64,000 nt of DNA, from assembly GCA_022402445.1 (NCBI GenBank), contig JAKRSF010000006.1:522540-586539 (forward strand). The letters are read 5' to 3'. This DNA comes from Cyanobacteriota bacterium. Lineage in GTDB: Bacteria; Cyanobacteriota; Cyanobacteriia; CACIAM-69d. Positions 1 to 8,500 of this stretch are shown here, one piece after another. The position numbers and the translations under genes are program-made. Position 1 is the first letter of the stretch, and the number at the start of each line of letters is the position of its first letter. A model generated the notes under the pieces. That model was not told the DNA's origin and ran no database searches. It saw nothing but the letters and a program-made list of their open reading frames with translations.

Positions 1-1613
1 ACCCGATCCAAATTCGCGTTCAGGGCCAGATCATTGATAGAAAACCCCGCCAGGGATTTGGGATCCGTCAGGGCCACCGTTGCGCCGCCCGTCCCCGCGA
101 TCGCGCCGCCCCCCACCGGCACCGCCCGCCACGCCGTCACCCGCGTCCGCAGGGGAAACCACTTCCGCAGGCGATCGGGCACATTTCCTAAGGTGAGGCG
201 ATCGCCCGCCCCCATGCCCGCACTATTGACCGCCACCGTCGCCGACACCCCCGCCAGGGCCACGCGATCGACCTGGATCGCCGCCACGCTGTCGATCTGG
301 GCCGTCACGCGCGGTTGTTGCAGCGGCCCCTGGACCCGCCCATCGATCGCCCAACGCCCCACCAACGGCACCGGCAATGGCACATTTAATGCCGCCAAGG
401 CCGTCGCCCCATCCAGATCCGGCGATCGCCAGCGCAGATCCAGCCCCGCCGCCAACGTACTGTCCAAAGGCGCATCCAGCCGCAGCTCACTGCCCGCCAA
501 ATCCACGGCCCCCGTCACCAGGCCCGCCACGGGACCGTAGGCCGTCTGCATTTGATCAATCTGAATCCGGCGATCGCGCAGGCGCAGGGTGCCATTGGCG
601 ATTTCCACCGGCTGGGGCAGCCCCTCCGTCACCCGCACGCCGGACAGTTGCACCGTCCCATTGAGGGTGGGCCATGCCGCCGCCGCCCCGTCGTAGGCCC
701 CATCAATCTGGAGGGCCGCCGTCCCCGCCGACGGAGCCAAAGGACCGGGCACAAATTGGGCCGTAATCGCCAAGGGCAGCCGTCGCCCCTGGAGCCGCGA
801 TCGCAACTGGCCCGTTTCAAAATCCCAGCGCCCCGCCCCGCGAAATTCGCCGCCCCCCGCGATCGCCGTCGCCACCTCAAAGCCAATGGCCTGGGGAGCC
901 CCCTCGCGCCAACTGTCTAGGGTCAGCCGCGCATCGGTTTCCCGCAATTGCAGGGGTTTAACGGCGGACTGATCCCGCGATCGCCCCGCAAACTGGGCCG
1001 ACGGGATCACCGTCACCCGCGCCCCCTCCACCGCCACACTGGCCACCTGGAGTGAAAAGGGCGGCGGTTCCCCCCCGGATTTGATGCGCGGATCCACAAA
1101 CGCGCCGGTCCCGTCCTGGAAAATTTCCGCCTCCGCCCCCACAAACCGCAGATGGATCGGAATGGCGCGATCGCCCAACAAATTCGAGGGCCGCAAAATC
1201 CCCCACGGGTCAAAGGACACTTCTACCGCCGCCGCCGTAGCGCGATCGCCATCCCCCGGCCGAGGCAGCAGCGCCGACGGCCCCAGCCGCAACCCAAAGG
1301 GGGAAATGCGCTCCAATGGCCCCACCTCAATGGGCCGCAGCAGCACATCCGACAGCGTGGCCGACAAAAACAACGGCAGCCGCTCATGGAGCCACCACCA
1401 GCCCACCCCCGCCGCGATCGCGATCGCCCCCGCCATCACCCAAATGCTCAGGAGCGCCCCCCGCCGCGCCAGCAGCAGCAGCCACAGGAACCGCGATCGC
1501 ACCGCCGCCCGACAGCCGCGCGGCCCACAGCCAGAGTTCTCCCCTGGGCCTAGCTCAGGATTCGGGTCTGGACCCAGGTCTGGACTCGGTTCTGGATTCG
1601 GGGAATGGGCCAT
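1..1613 (-). CDS. TamB-like translocation/assembly protein, N-terminal part (runs off the left edge)
   Basis: An open frame without stops runs from an ATG at 1613 to the window edge, about 537 codons. A stop codon lies eight codons upstream of the ATG. The N-terminus is a proline-rich cytosolic stretch of about 35 residues (PNPEPSPDLG), then a membrane anchor near residues 52-75. The part after the anchor (LSATLSDVLLRPIEVGPLER..., then a region rich in beta-strands with an ATVEAVEV-like AAAVEVSFDP stretch) resembles the start of cyanobacterial TamB/DUF490 proteins. Proteins of this family span the periplasm and help move lipids or outer-membrane proteins. The family's C-terminal DUF490 domain would lie outside the window, so the assignment rests on the N-terminal half alone. 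The gene diverges from the DUF3110 gene. Confidence 0.8.
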   Translation of the reverse strand, partial: MAHSPNPEPSPDLGPDPNPELGPGENSGCGPRGCRAAVRSRFLWLLLLARRGALLSIWVMAGAIAIAAGVGWWWLHERLPLFLSATLSDVLLRPIEVGPLERISPFGLRLGPSALLPRPGDGDRATAAAVEVSFDPWGILRPSNLLGDRAIPIHLRFVGAEAEIFQDGTGAFVDPRIKSGGEPPPFSLQVASVAVEGARVTVIPSAQFAGRSRDQSAVKPLQLRETDARLTLDSWREGAPQAIGFEVATAIAGGGEFRGAGRWDFETGQLRSRLQGRRLPLAITAQFVPGPLAPSAGTAALQIDGAYDGAAAAWPTLNGTVQLSGVRVTEGLPQPVEIANGTLRLRDRRIQIDQMQTAYGPVAGLVTGAVDLAGSELRLDAPLDSTLAAGLDLRWRSPDLDGATALAALNVPLPVPLVGRWAIDGRVQGPLQQPRVTAQIDSVAAIQVDRVALAGVSATVAVNSAGMGAGDRLTLGNVPDRLRKWFPLRTRVTAWRAVPVGGGAIAGTGGATVALTDPKSLAGFSINDLALNANLDR

Positions 1614-1749
1614 GGGAACGGCATCAACAACCGATCAACGGAATAGACAACAACCCCAGCCGCCAACGGCGATCGCCCCCGGCGCGGGCTGCTAGCGTTG
1701 TAGCATGGTTTCCACAAGCACCCACCCCGGGAGTCACCACCGAACCACC

Positions 1750-2187
1750 ATGCGCGTCTTCGTCCTGCTCTTCAATGCCCGCACTGAAAATGAAGGGATC
1801 CACTCCCTGCGCGTCCAGGATGAGGAGGGGGAAATGCACAATGTGGTGCTGATGTTTGAGAACGAGGATGATGCCACCCGCTTCGGTTTGATGCTCGAAG
1901 CCCAGGATTTTCCGCCCGTGACGGTGGAGGCCCTCGAAGAAGAGGAGGTGCGGGAATTTTGTGAAGGGGCGGGCTACGATTGCCAATTGCTCAAGGAGGG
2001 CATGTTGGCGGTGCCGCCGGAAAACAATGTGGATGAGGTGGAGCGGGATTGGAATCCGGATGGCACCTATGACGGGGGGCCGGGGGGCGGTGGTTCCCGC
2101 GATCGCGCCTCGGACGAGGGGGGCGACGGCGGTTTCAATAATGACGAACTGGAGCGCCTGCGCCAACGGCTCGAAAAGTTGCTCTAG
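1750..2187 (+). CDS. DUF3110 domain protein
   Basis: This 145-residue protein starts MRVFVLLFNARTENEGIHSL, the typical beginning of the DUF3110 family of cyanobacteria and plastid-bearing eukaryotes. In-frame codons upstream (from 1705) are low-complexity and lack the family's features, so I place the start at the ATG at 1750. The core (about residues 1-95) contains LMFENEDDATRFGLMLEAQDFP and a Cys pair region (EFCEGAGYDCQL). The tail is acidic and glycine-rich and ends in a short amphipathic helix (ELERLRQRLEKLL). The biochemical function of the family is not known to me. The gene converges on panC-cmk, with a palindromic repeat in the spacer. Confidence 0.85.
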   Translation: MRVFVLLFNARTENEGIHSLRVQDEEGEMHNVVLMFENEDDATRFGLMLEAQDFPPVTVEALEEEEVREFCEGAGYDCQLLKEGMLAVPPENNVDEVERDWNPDGTYDGGPGGGGSRDRASDEGGDGGFNNDELERLRQRLEKLL

Positions 2188-2240
2188 ATCCTCCACCGCC
2201 CGCCAATTCCGTCCCCCCGCGATCGCCCAGACGCACGCCA

Positions 2241-2263
2241 GACAAGGGTCTTAAGCCCCTTGC
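2241..2263. repeat. Palindromic intergenic repeat, copy 1 (degenerate)
   Basis: The sequence GACAAGGGTCTTAAGCCCCTTGC is a one-base variant of the perfect palindrome seen at 27416-27438. It sits between the convergent DUF3110 and panC-cmk genes. It can form a hairpin but has no T-run, so a terminator role is possible but unproven. Confidence 0.7.
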
Positions 2264-2316
2264 CCCACCGATTGCAGGGTGATTACGGGTTGCACTTGCG
2301 TCAGAACCCCAAGGGT

Positions 2317-3861
2317 CTAGGAAATTTGGGCGCGGCACCGTTCAACGATCGCGGCGACCACTTCCTCAATGGTCAGGCCATCGGTGATCAATTCCCAGGC
2401 GTCGGCGGCCTTCTGGAGGGGCGACACGGGGCGGGTGCTGTCGAGGCGATCGCGTTCCGCAATGGAGGCGGCCAACTCCGTCAGATCGGGCACCGGTTCG
2501 CCGCGATCGCGCAAATCCGCCGCCCGCCGCTGCGATCGCTCCTCCACCGTGGCCGTCAGGAAGATTTTCACATCCGCATCGGGAAAGACGCAGGTGCCAA
2601 TGTCGCGCCCCTCCGCCACCAGACCGCCGCGATCGCCCATGCGCCGCTGTTGGGCCACCAGGGCCGTGCGCACCTCGGGATGGGCCGCGATCGCGGAAAC
2701 CTGGGCCGTCACCGCTGCGCCGCGAATGGCCTGGGTGGCATCGCGATCGTCAATCCAGATCTGCCGTTCCCCCGTTTCCGGCACCACCGCCCCGAAGCGA
2801 ATCTCACAATCCGCCACCACCTCCGCCACCGCGAGGCGATCGCCCGGATCAAGGCCCAGCTCGATCACCCGCCAAGTGAGCGCCCGGTACATGGCCCCCG
2901 TATCCAAAAACAGCAGGCCCAGCTCCGCCGCCACCCGCCGGGTCACGGTGGATTTGCCCGCCCCCGCCGGCCCGTCGATCGCCACCACCAAACCGCGATC
3001 GCGCAGGAGCACATTATCAATCAGCCGCGCCGTGCCCACCGTCGCCGCGATCGCCAGCAGCCCATCCCCCGCCACGCGATCAAGGGGTTTTAGGGTAATC
3101 GGATCCACCAAATCTAAATAGTCCACCACCGCCGCCGGTTCCCGCTCCAGGACCGTCCGCGCCGTCGCCAGCAGGGGATCGCGATCGCGGCAGCCCCCCC
3201 GGAATTTCGCCACCGCCGCCGCCAGCGATCGGAACAGCACCGTGGCCCGCTGGCGATCGCCCCCCGTCAGGTAGCGGTTGCGGGAACTCAGGGCCAGCCC
3301 ATCAATCTCCCGCACAATCGGGCAGGCCACCACCTCCACGGGCCAATCGAGGCTCGCCACCATCTGCCGGATCAGGGCCAACTGCTGGGCGTCCTTCTGG
3401 CCGAAGTAGGCGCGATCGGGCTGCACCAGGTTCAGCAGCTTCGCCACGATCGTCGCCACCCCCGTGAAATGACCGGGCCGCGATCGCCCACACAGCGTCT
3501 CCGTCAGGGTTTCCGGCGGCACCACCACAAATTGATCGCCCCCCGCGCGATCGTCTCCCAACCCCAGGGCCGCCGCCGTCGGCACAAAGAGGGCATCGAC
3601 CCCCGCCGCCTCACAGGCCGCCACATCCCCCTCCCAGTCGCGGGGATAGCGGCCAAAATCCTCATCCGCCGCAAACTGGAGCGGATTGACGAAAATCGAC
3701 ACAATCACAAGGTCATTCTGCGATCGCGCCCGATCCATCAGGCTGCGGTGGCCCCCATGGAGCGCCCCCATCGTCGGCACCAGGCCAATGCCGCGCGGGG
3801 CGTGGGGACGGTTTAATTCCAGGTAGCAACGCAGGGCGGCAACGGACTTGAGCAGTTTCAT
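2317..3861 (-). CDS. panC/cmk: Bifunctional pantoate--beta-alanine ligase / cytidylate kinase
   Basis: This 514-residue fusion has PanC in residues 1 to about 285 and CMP kinase in about 291-514. The PanC half carries VPTMGALHGGH (residues 28-38, the HIGH-type ATP-binding site), FVNPLQF and YFGQKDAQQLALIRQM. The Cmk half carries the P-loop GPAGAGKS at 297-304, LFLDTGAMYRA, and the RDIGT motif (AEGRDIGTCVFPDA). PanC makes pantothenate, the coenzyme A precursor. Cmk phosphorylates CMP and dCMP. This fusion is typical of cyanobacteria. The start MKLLKSV at 3861 is chosen because 35 further in-frame codons upstream are low-complexity and precede the conserved domain. A pantothenate kinase gene for the same pathway lies at 30102-31040. 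Confidence 0.95.
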   Translation of the reverse strand: MKLLKSVAALRCYLELNRPHAPRGIGLVPTMGALHGGHRSLMDRARSQNDLVIVSIFVNPLQFAADEDFGRYPRDWEGDVAACEAAGVDALFVPTAAALGLGDDRAGGDQFVVVPPETLTETLCGRSRPGHFTGVATIVAKLLNLVQPDRAYFGQKDAQQLALIRQMVASLDWPVEVVACPIVREIDGLALSSRNRYLTGGDRQRATVLFRSLAAAVAKFRGGCRDRDPLLATARTVLEREPAAVVDYLDLVDPITLKPLDRVAGDGLLAIAATVGTARLIDNVLLRDRGLVVAIDGPAGAGKSTVTRRVAAELGLLFLDTGAMYRALTWRVIELGLDPGDRLAVAEVVADCEIRFGAVVPETGERQIWIDDRDATQAIRGAAVTAQVSAIAAHPEVRTALVAQQRRMGDRGGLVAEGRDIGTCVFPDADVKIFLTATVEERSQRRAADLRDRGEPVPDLTELAASIAERDRLDSTRPVSPLQKAADAWELITDGLTIEEVVAAIVERCRAQIS

Positions 3862-4136
3862 GGGGCAAGGAGGGCGCAATTTCAGATCAAGGTCAGGGTC
3901 AAGTCCGTCGCCGTAGGGGTTGGGTCTGCCAACCCGGCCCCCCGCGATCGCCCCAGACCCGTTCACAGGGATCGTGGATGCAGGTGGGGGCGGGCGGGAA
4001 AACCTCCCAGGGACGGTTAATCGGTTGAGAAAACAGAAGCCGGTTTGACCCAGACCGCAAAGGTAAAGGATCAGTTAACCACAGATGGCGATCGCCGTTG
4101 GCAACGGACTCGTTCGCTGAGGGATTTTGGGGCACC

Positions 4137-5363
4137 TTAGCCCAAGCCAGCTTCCAGGGCCGCCACCAGGCGATCGCAGTCCCCCTCGCTGGAGAAGTGG
4201 TGAACGCAGGCCCGCAGACAGGGGGGATGGGCGATGGTGCGCACAAAAATGCCCTGCTGTTCCAGGTGGGCGGACCAGCGCTGGTGGATTTGGGGCGTGC
4301 CGTCATCCACCCAGAAGGGGACAATGCCCGCGTCCGGTTCCTGGAGTTGCAATCGCGTCACCCGAGGCACCTCCCCGAGGCGCTGCCAGAGGTAGGCGGC
4401 GATGGTTTTGATGCGCTCGAAGCGATCGCGGGCGCTGCCCCAGCGGTTGTTGTCGGCGATCGCGCGGCTCAGGCCCGCATAGAGGGGATAGGCGGACGTG
4501 GCGACCTCGTGGCGGCGACCGTCATCCCGCAGGCCGTTGGTCCAGCCGATCGCATCCACCGTCACCCCGCGCCAGCCGATGAACGTGGGCCGCAAGTCAC
4601 TGCCGGGACGCACATAAAGACCGCCCGTCCCCTCCGGCCCGCAGAGCCACTTATGGCCCGTGAAGGCATAGAAATCTACCCCCAATTCCTCCAAATTCAG
4701 GGGAATCGAGCCGACGGACTGGGCCGCATCCAGGAGCAACTGCCGCGATCGCGCCGCCGGAATCGCCGCCATGGCGCGGGTCAACTCCGCCACCGGCAGC
4801 AGCACCCCCGTATTCCACAGCAGATGGCTCAGGACCACCAGGCGCGTATTCGGGCCGATCGCCTGGATCACCGCCGCCGCGATCGCCGCCCCATCCCGCA
4901 GGTGAGCCAACTCACACAGGTCCACCTTCACGGAAAAACGGCTGGCAATTTCCTGCACCGTCCCCACCACCCCCGGATGCTCACAGTCCGACAGCAGCAG
5001 GCGATCGCCCGGTTTCCAGTCCACCCCCCACAGGGCAATATTGCAGCCCATGGTCACATTTTCCGTCAGGGTAATGGTCCCCGGCGTCACGCCCAACTCC
5101 GTCGCCAGGGCTTGGCGCAACTGGGCGGTGGTGCGCTCGACCCAATCCCCCGCCCCACGCCCGAATGGCCCCAGGTGCTGCAATTCCTGGAAGGCGTCGG
5201 AAATCGTCGCGATCGCCCCGGCGGACAATGGCCCCTGGCCGCCGTAGTTGAAATAGGCTTTGTCCCGCAGGGCCGGATAGTCGGCGCGGCAGCGTTTGAG
5301 GTCAAAGGGGTGCGGGTGGGACGCTCCAGGGGAAGCGCTCGGGTGGGAGGCGGCTTGGGACAT
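4137..5363 (-). CDS. Class V aminotransferase-fold L-cysteine/cystine C-S lyase (C-DES type)
   Basis: The protein has 408 residues. It closely follows the Synechocystis C-DES enzyme as I recall it: KAYFNYGGQGPL near the N-terminus, ITLTENVTMGCNIALWG, LSDCEHPGVVGTVQ, LVVLSHLLWNTG, and the PLP-lysine motif YAFTGHKW with Lys238. C-DES splits cystine to cysteine persulfide, pyruvate and ammonia, and can supply sulfur for iron-sulfur clusters. The C-terminal half retains RRHEVATSAYPLYAGL and IFVRTIAHPPCLRACVHHF. The start is ATG 5363, just before a short disordered Ser/His/Pro segment. In-frame codons further upstream overlap the region after the neighbouring CHAT gene and look non-coding. SufS or NifS is less likely because the lyase-specific motifs fit better. 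Confidence 0.88.
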   Translation of the reverse strand: MSQAASHPSASPGASHPHPFDLKRCRADYPALRDKAYFNYGGQGPLSAGAIATISDAFQELQHLGPFGRGAGDWVERTTAQLRQALATELGVTPGTITLTENVTMGCNIALWGVDWKPGDRLLLSDCEHPGVVGTVQEIASRFSVKVDLCELAHLRDGAAIAAAVIQAIGPNTRLVVLSHLLWNTGVLLPVAELTRAMAAIPAARSRQLLLDAAQSVGSIPLNLEELGVDFYAFTGHKWLCGPEGTGGLYVRPGSDLRPTFIGWRGVTVDAIGWTNGLRDDGRRHEVATSAYPLYAGLSRAIADNNRWGSARDRFERIKTIAAYLWQRLGEVPRVTRLQLQEPDAGIVPFWVDDGTPQIHQRWSAHLEQQGIFVRTIAHPPCLRACVHHFSSEGDCDRLVAALEAGLG

Positions 5364-5524
5364 GGCTCGGGACCCGATCGGGACTGAAAGGGGTTCTACC
5401 TGCAACCTAGCGCTAAAGGTCGCCGCGATCGCCGGATCTTCCCAAATCTTTAGGCACTGTGGGGTGCATGGCCCCGTTCCGTTGCGCTGCGCAATCTGAA
5501 TTGCCCGAATCTGGCCCGCACGAC

Positions 5525-8500
5525 TTACCAGGGGCTCCCAATCATCGTAAAGGCCGCCCAATAGTAGGGATGGCTCAGGTCCGAGTTGGGCCACTGGGCC
5601 GCGATCGCGGGGGGCAGCGCCACCAGCCCCCGGGTGGTCCGCAGGGCATCGCCCTCCACCAGATCCGTCCCCCGCAGCATCGCCACCTGGGCCATTTGTA
5701 GCGCTGCCGCCTTCGTCGGAGCCCGGTGCAGGCCATCATAGAACTGGCTCATGAGGCCCAGGGTGCCCGCATCGCTCACATACCACAGGCTTGCCAGGGC
5801 AGATTTTGCCCCCACCCGCACCGCCAGCCCCCCAAAGCCCAGCTCCACGTCCTCATCCCCGAGGGCCGTGCGGCAGGCGCTCAGGACGAGCAATTCCACG
5901 GGCGGTTGGGTCCAGTTCAGTTGCCGCAGGTTATCGACGGGCACTGGCCCCTCATGGAATTGAATGAAGGAGTTTTTCGGATCGCCCGGTAAAAATTCCG
6001 CATGGGTAGCCAGGTGGACGAGGCGGTTGGCGTGGGTGGCGCGGCTGTGGCGCAGGTTCTCAAAGGTGAAGTCCCGGTTGAGCCAGATCTGACCGGGCCA
6101 GAGGCCGCCGAAGGGGGTGCTGGGGGAGTTGGCGATCGCGGTGGCTTCGTCACCACCGCCGCCGCGATCGCCCGAGGGGGCCACGATGGTTTTCAATTCC
6201 ACGGGCACGGCGGGCAGGGGGCTCAGGCCAGAAAATTCCGATGCCCCCATGGCCAGGACCGTGGAGCCGTCGAGGGGATCGTAGCGGGTGTCCGTAAGGT
6301 TGATGCTGGGGATGAGGGTGAGGGCGTAATTTTCCACCAGGAAGCCGCGATCGCCCAGCAGGGCCGCCAGGGGGAGCGATCGCAGGCCGCGATCGAGGCT
6401 AAAGACGAGGGTATCGGCCCCCAGGGCATCGAGATCCGCCAAAATGGGGCGAATTAACCAGTCATAGAGCTGCTGGGCCGGTTTTTTATAGGCATCGCTG
6501 TCCCGCTCTAGGGGATTGGTGACCGCTAGGCGCAGTTGGCGGCTTTGTTCGATGAGGTCCGCCTGGTTGGCCGATGGTACGGAGCGGTAGATGGGCCGTC
6601 CGGCGGATTTGGGCGGGATCAGGATTAGATCCAGTTGCTGCTCCCGCGCAAGGGCGTAGATGATGACGGGGCTGGTGCCGGTGCGATCGCCCACCGCCTC
6701 TAGGCGATTTTGGACTTCTGGGACACTGGGGAGGATCGGGCGCGGGGGCAGGTCTAGGTAAGTGAGGTAGTGGTTGCTATAGAGCTGATCGAGCAATTCG
6801 GCGGCGGGTTCCACCTGGGCCGTGTCTAGGAGCCGCACGATGGAGCGCCGCAGGACCGGTTCGAGGACGGGCTCGGCGAGGGGGCCGGGGGCGATAATGC
6901 TGAGCGATCGCGGGGGGCGGATGGGGTTGGGGTCGCTTGGGGGTGAAGCCTCGGGGACGCTTTCGGGGGGCGGCGGCGGCGGGACTAGGGGCGGTGGATC
7001 GGCGGGGGGGGCGATCGCGATCGGCCCCGACACTGGCGGCGGCGGCGGCGGCGAGGCGATCGGCTCGGGGACTGGGGGGGGCTGCGGCGAGGCGATCGGC
7101 TCCGGTGGAGGCTCCGGGGGCGTTGGCGGCGAGGCGATCGGCTCCGGTGGAGTCTCCGGGGGCGTTGGTGGCGAGGCGATCGGCTCCGGTGGGGTCTCCG
7201 GGGGCAGCTCAGGGCTCGGGGGCGCGATCGGCTCCGGCGTGGGCACCGGGGTCGGCGTGGGCAGCGGCTCCGGCACGGAAATCACAGAAACATTGCCAAA
7301 CGTCGTCGTATACAGGTACGAACCGGGCGTCGCCTGACTGTTGCCCGCAGAGATTGCCCCCACCGTGCCATTGGTGGGCACTCCCCCGGCGGCCACCTCA
7401 AACGGCACTAGGCCATTGCCCCCGTGGTTGATGGTGATGGCCCCAGCGGTGGTGCTGCCCGAGGTGTCAATACTGCAATTCCCCGCGGCGCACGGGAACG
7501 AGTTAGTGGCGACGAAGTTACTGCCCGTCACGACGGCCACATTGCCCCCTGGGCCGCTGGTACTGCTGGCGTCGATGAATTGCACCACCACATCCCCCGG
7601 TGGATCGAGGGTGACGTTCCCGGCGGGGCCGCCGGTGGCGCGGGTGAAGATGGTGCCGCCTAAAATGCTGACCCCCGATTCCACGAAGATGTTGCCGCCG
7701 CTGGTGCCGGCACTGTCGAGGTTGCCGAAGGTGACGGGGCCGCCGATGGATCGGAGGGTGACGCTGCCCCCCTGGCTGCCGATGGCGCTGCTGGTGATGT
7801 CGCCCACGGTGACGCCCTGGGGGCCGGTGAGGCTGACGGGGCCGCCCGGTTGATCATTGCCCTGGGTGGAAATGGTGCCCGCGTTGATGGTGGTGCCTGC
7901 GCTGAGGGTGACGGTGCCGCCCCGCTGGGGGGCTGTGCTGGTGATGGTGCCCACCGCGATCGCGCCGCCGCTGGCGGTTAGGTTAACGTTGCCTGCATTC
8001 TGAACTGTAGAAGTGGTCAGGGTTGTGAGGTTGCCGAGGCTGATACCCCCCGGAGCCGTGATGGTGATGCTCCCCCCCAGGGACGGTAGCTGGCCATTGC
8101 CCTGGAGGTTGATATCACCGCCGCTGAGGGTGGTGGCTGCGGTGATGTTCACATTGCCGCCCCCCAGGTCGCCGCCGAAACCGCTGATGCTGCCAAAGGC
8201 GATCGCGCCACCGCTGGAGGTGAGGCTGATGGAACCACCCTGGCCGTCATCTGACGAGACGGTATTGATATTGCCAATGGTGATGTCCTGGGGGGCCGTT
8301 ACGGTCACAAAGCCGCCGCCGCTTGGCCCCAAACTGCCCCCATTGCTTGTATCAATGGTGCCCACCTCGATGCCGCCGCTGGTGGCAGTCAATTGGAGGG
8401 AGGTGCTGTCGCCGACGTCTGGATTGGCGGTCGAAAAGGTGCTGCCCGCCGCCGCGATCGCCGTCGCCGTAATATCTAGCCCCCCGACGGACCTCACCAG

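Noticed and set aside
4098-5387. A 429-codon plus-strand frame over the cystine lyase gene
   Set aside because: It has no recognisable motif, while the minus strand holds a near full-length C-DES-type enzyme.
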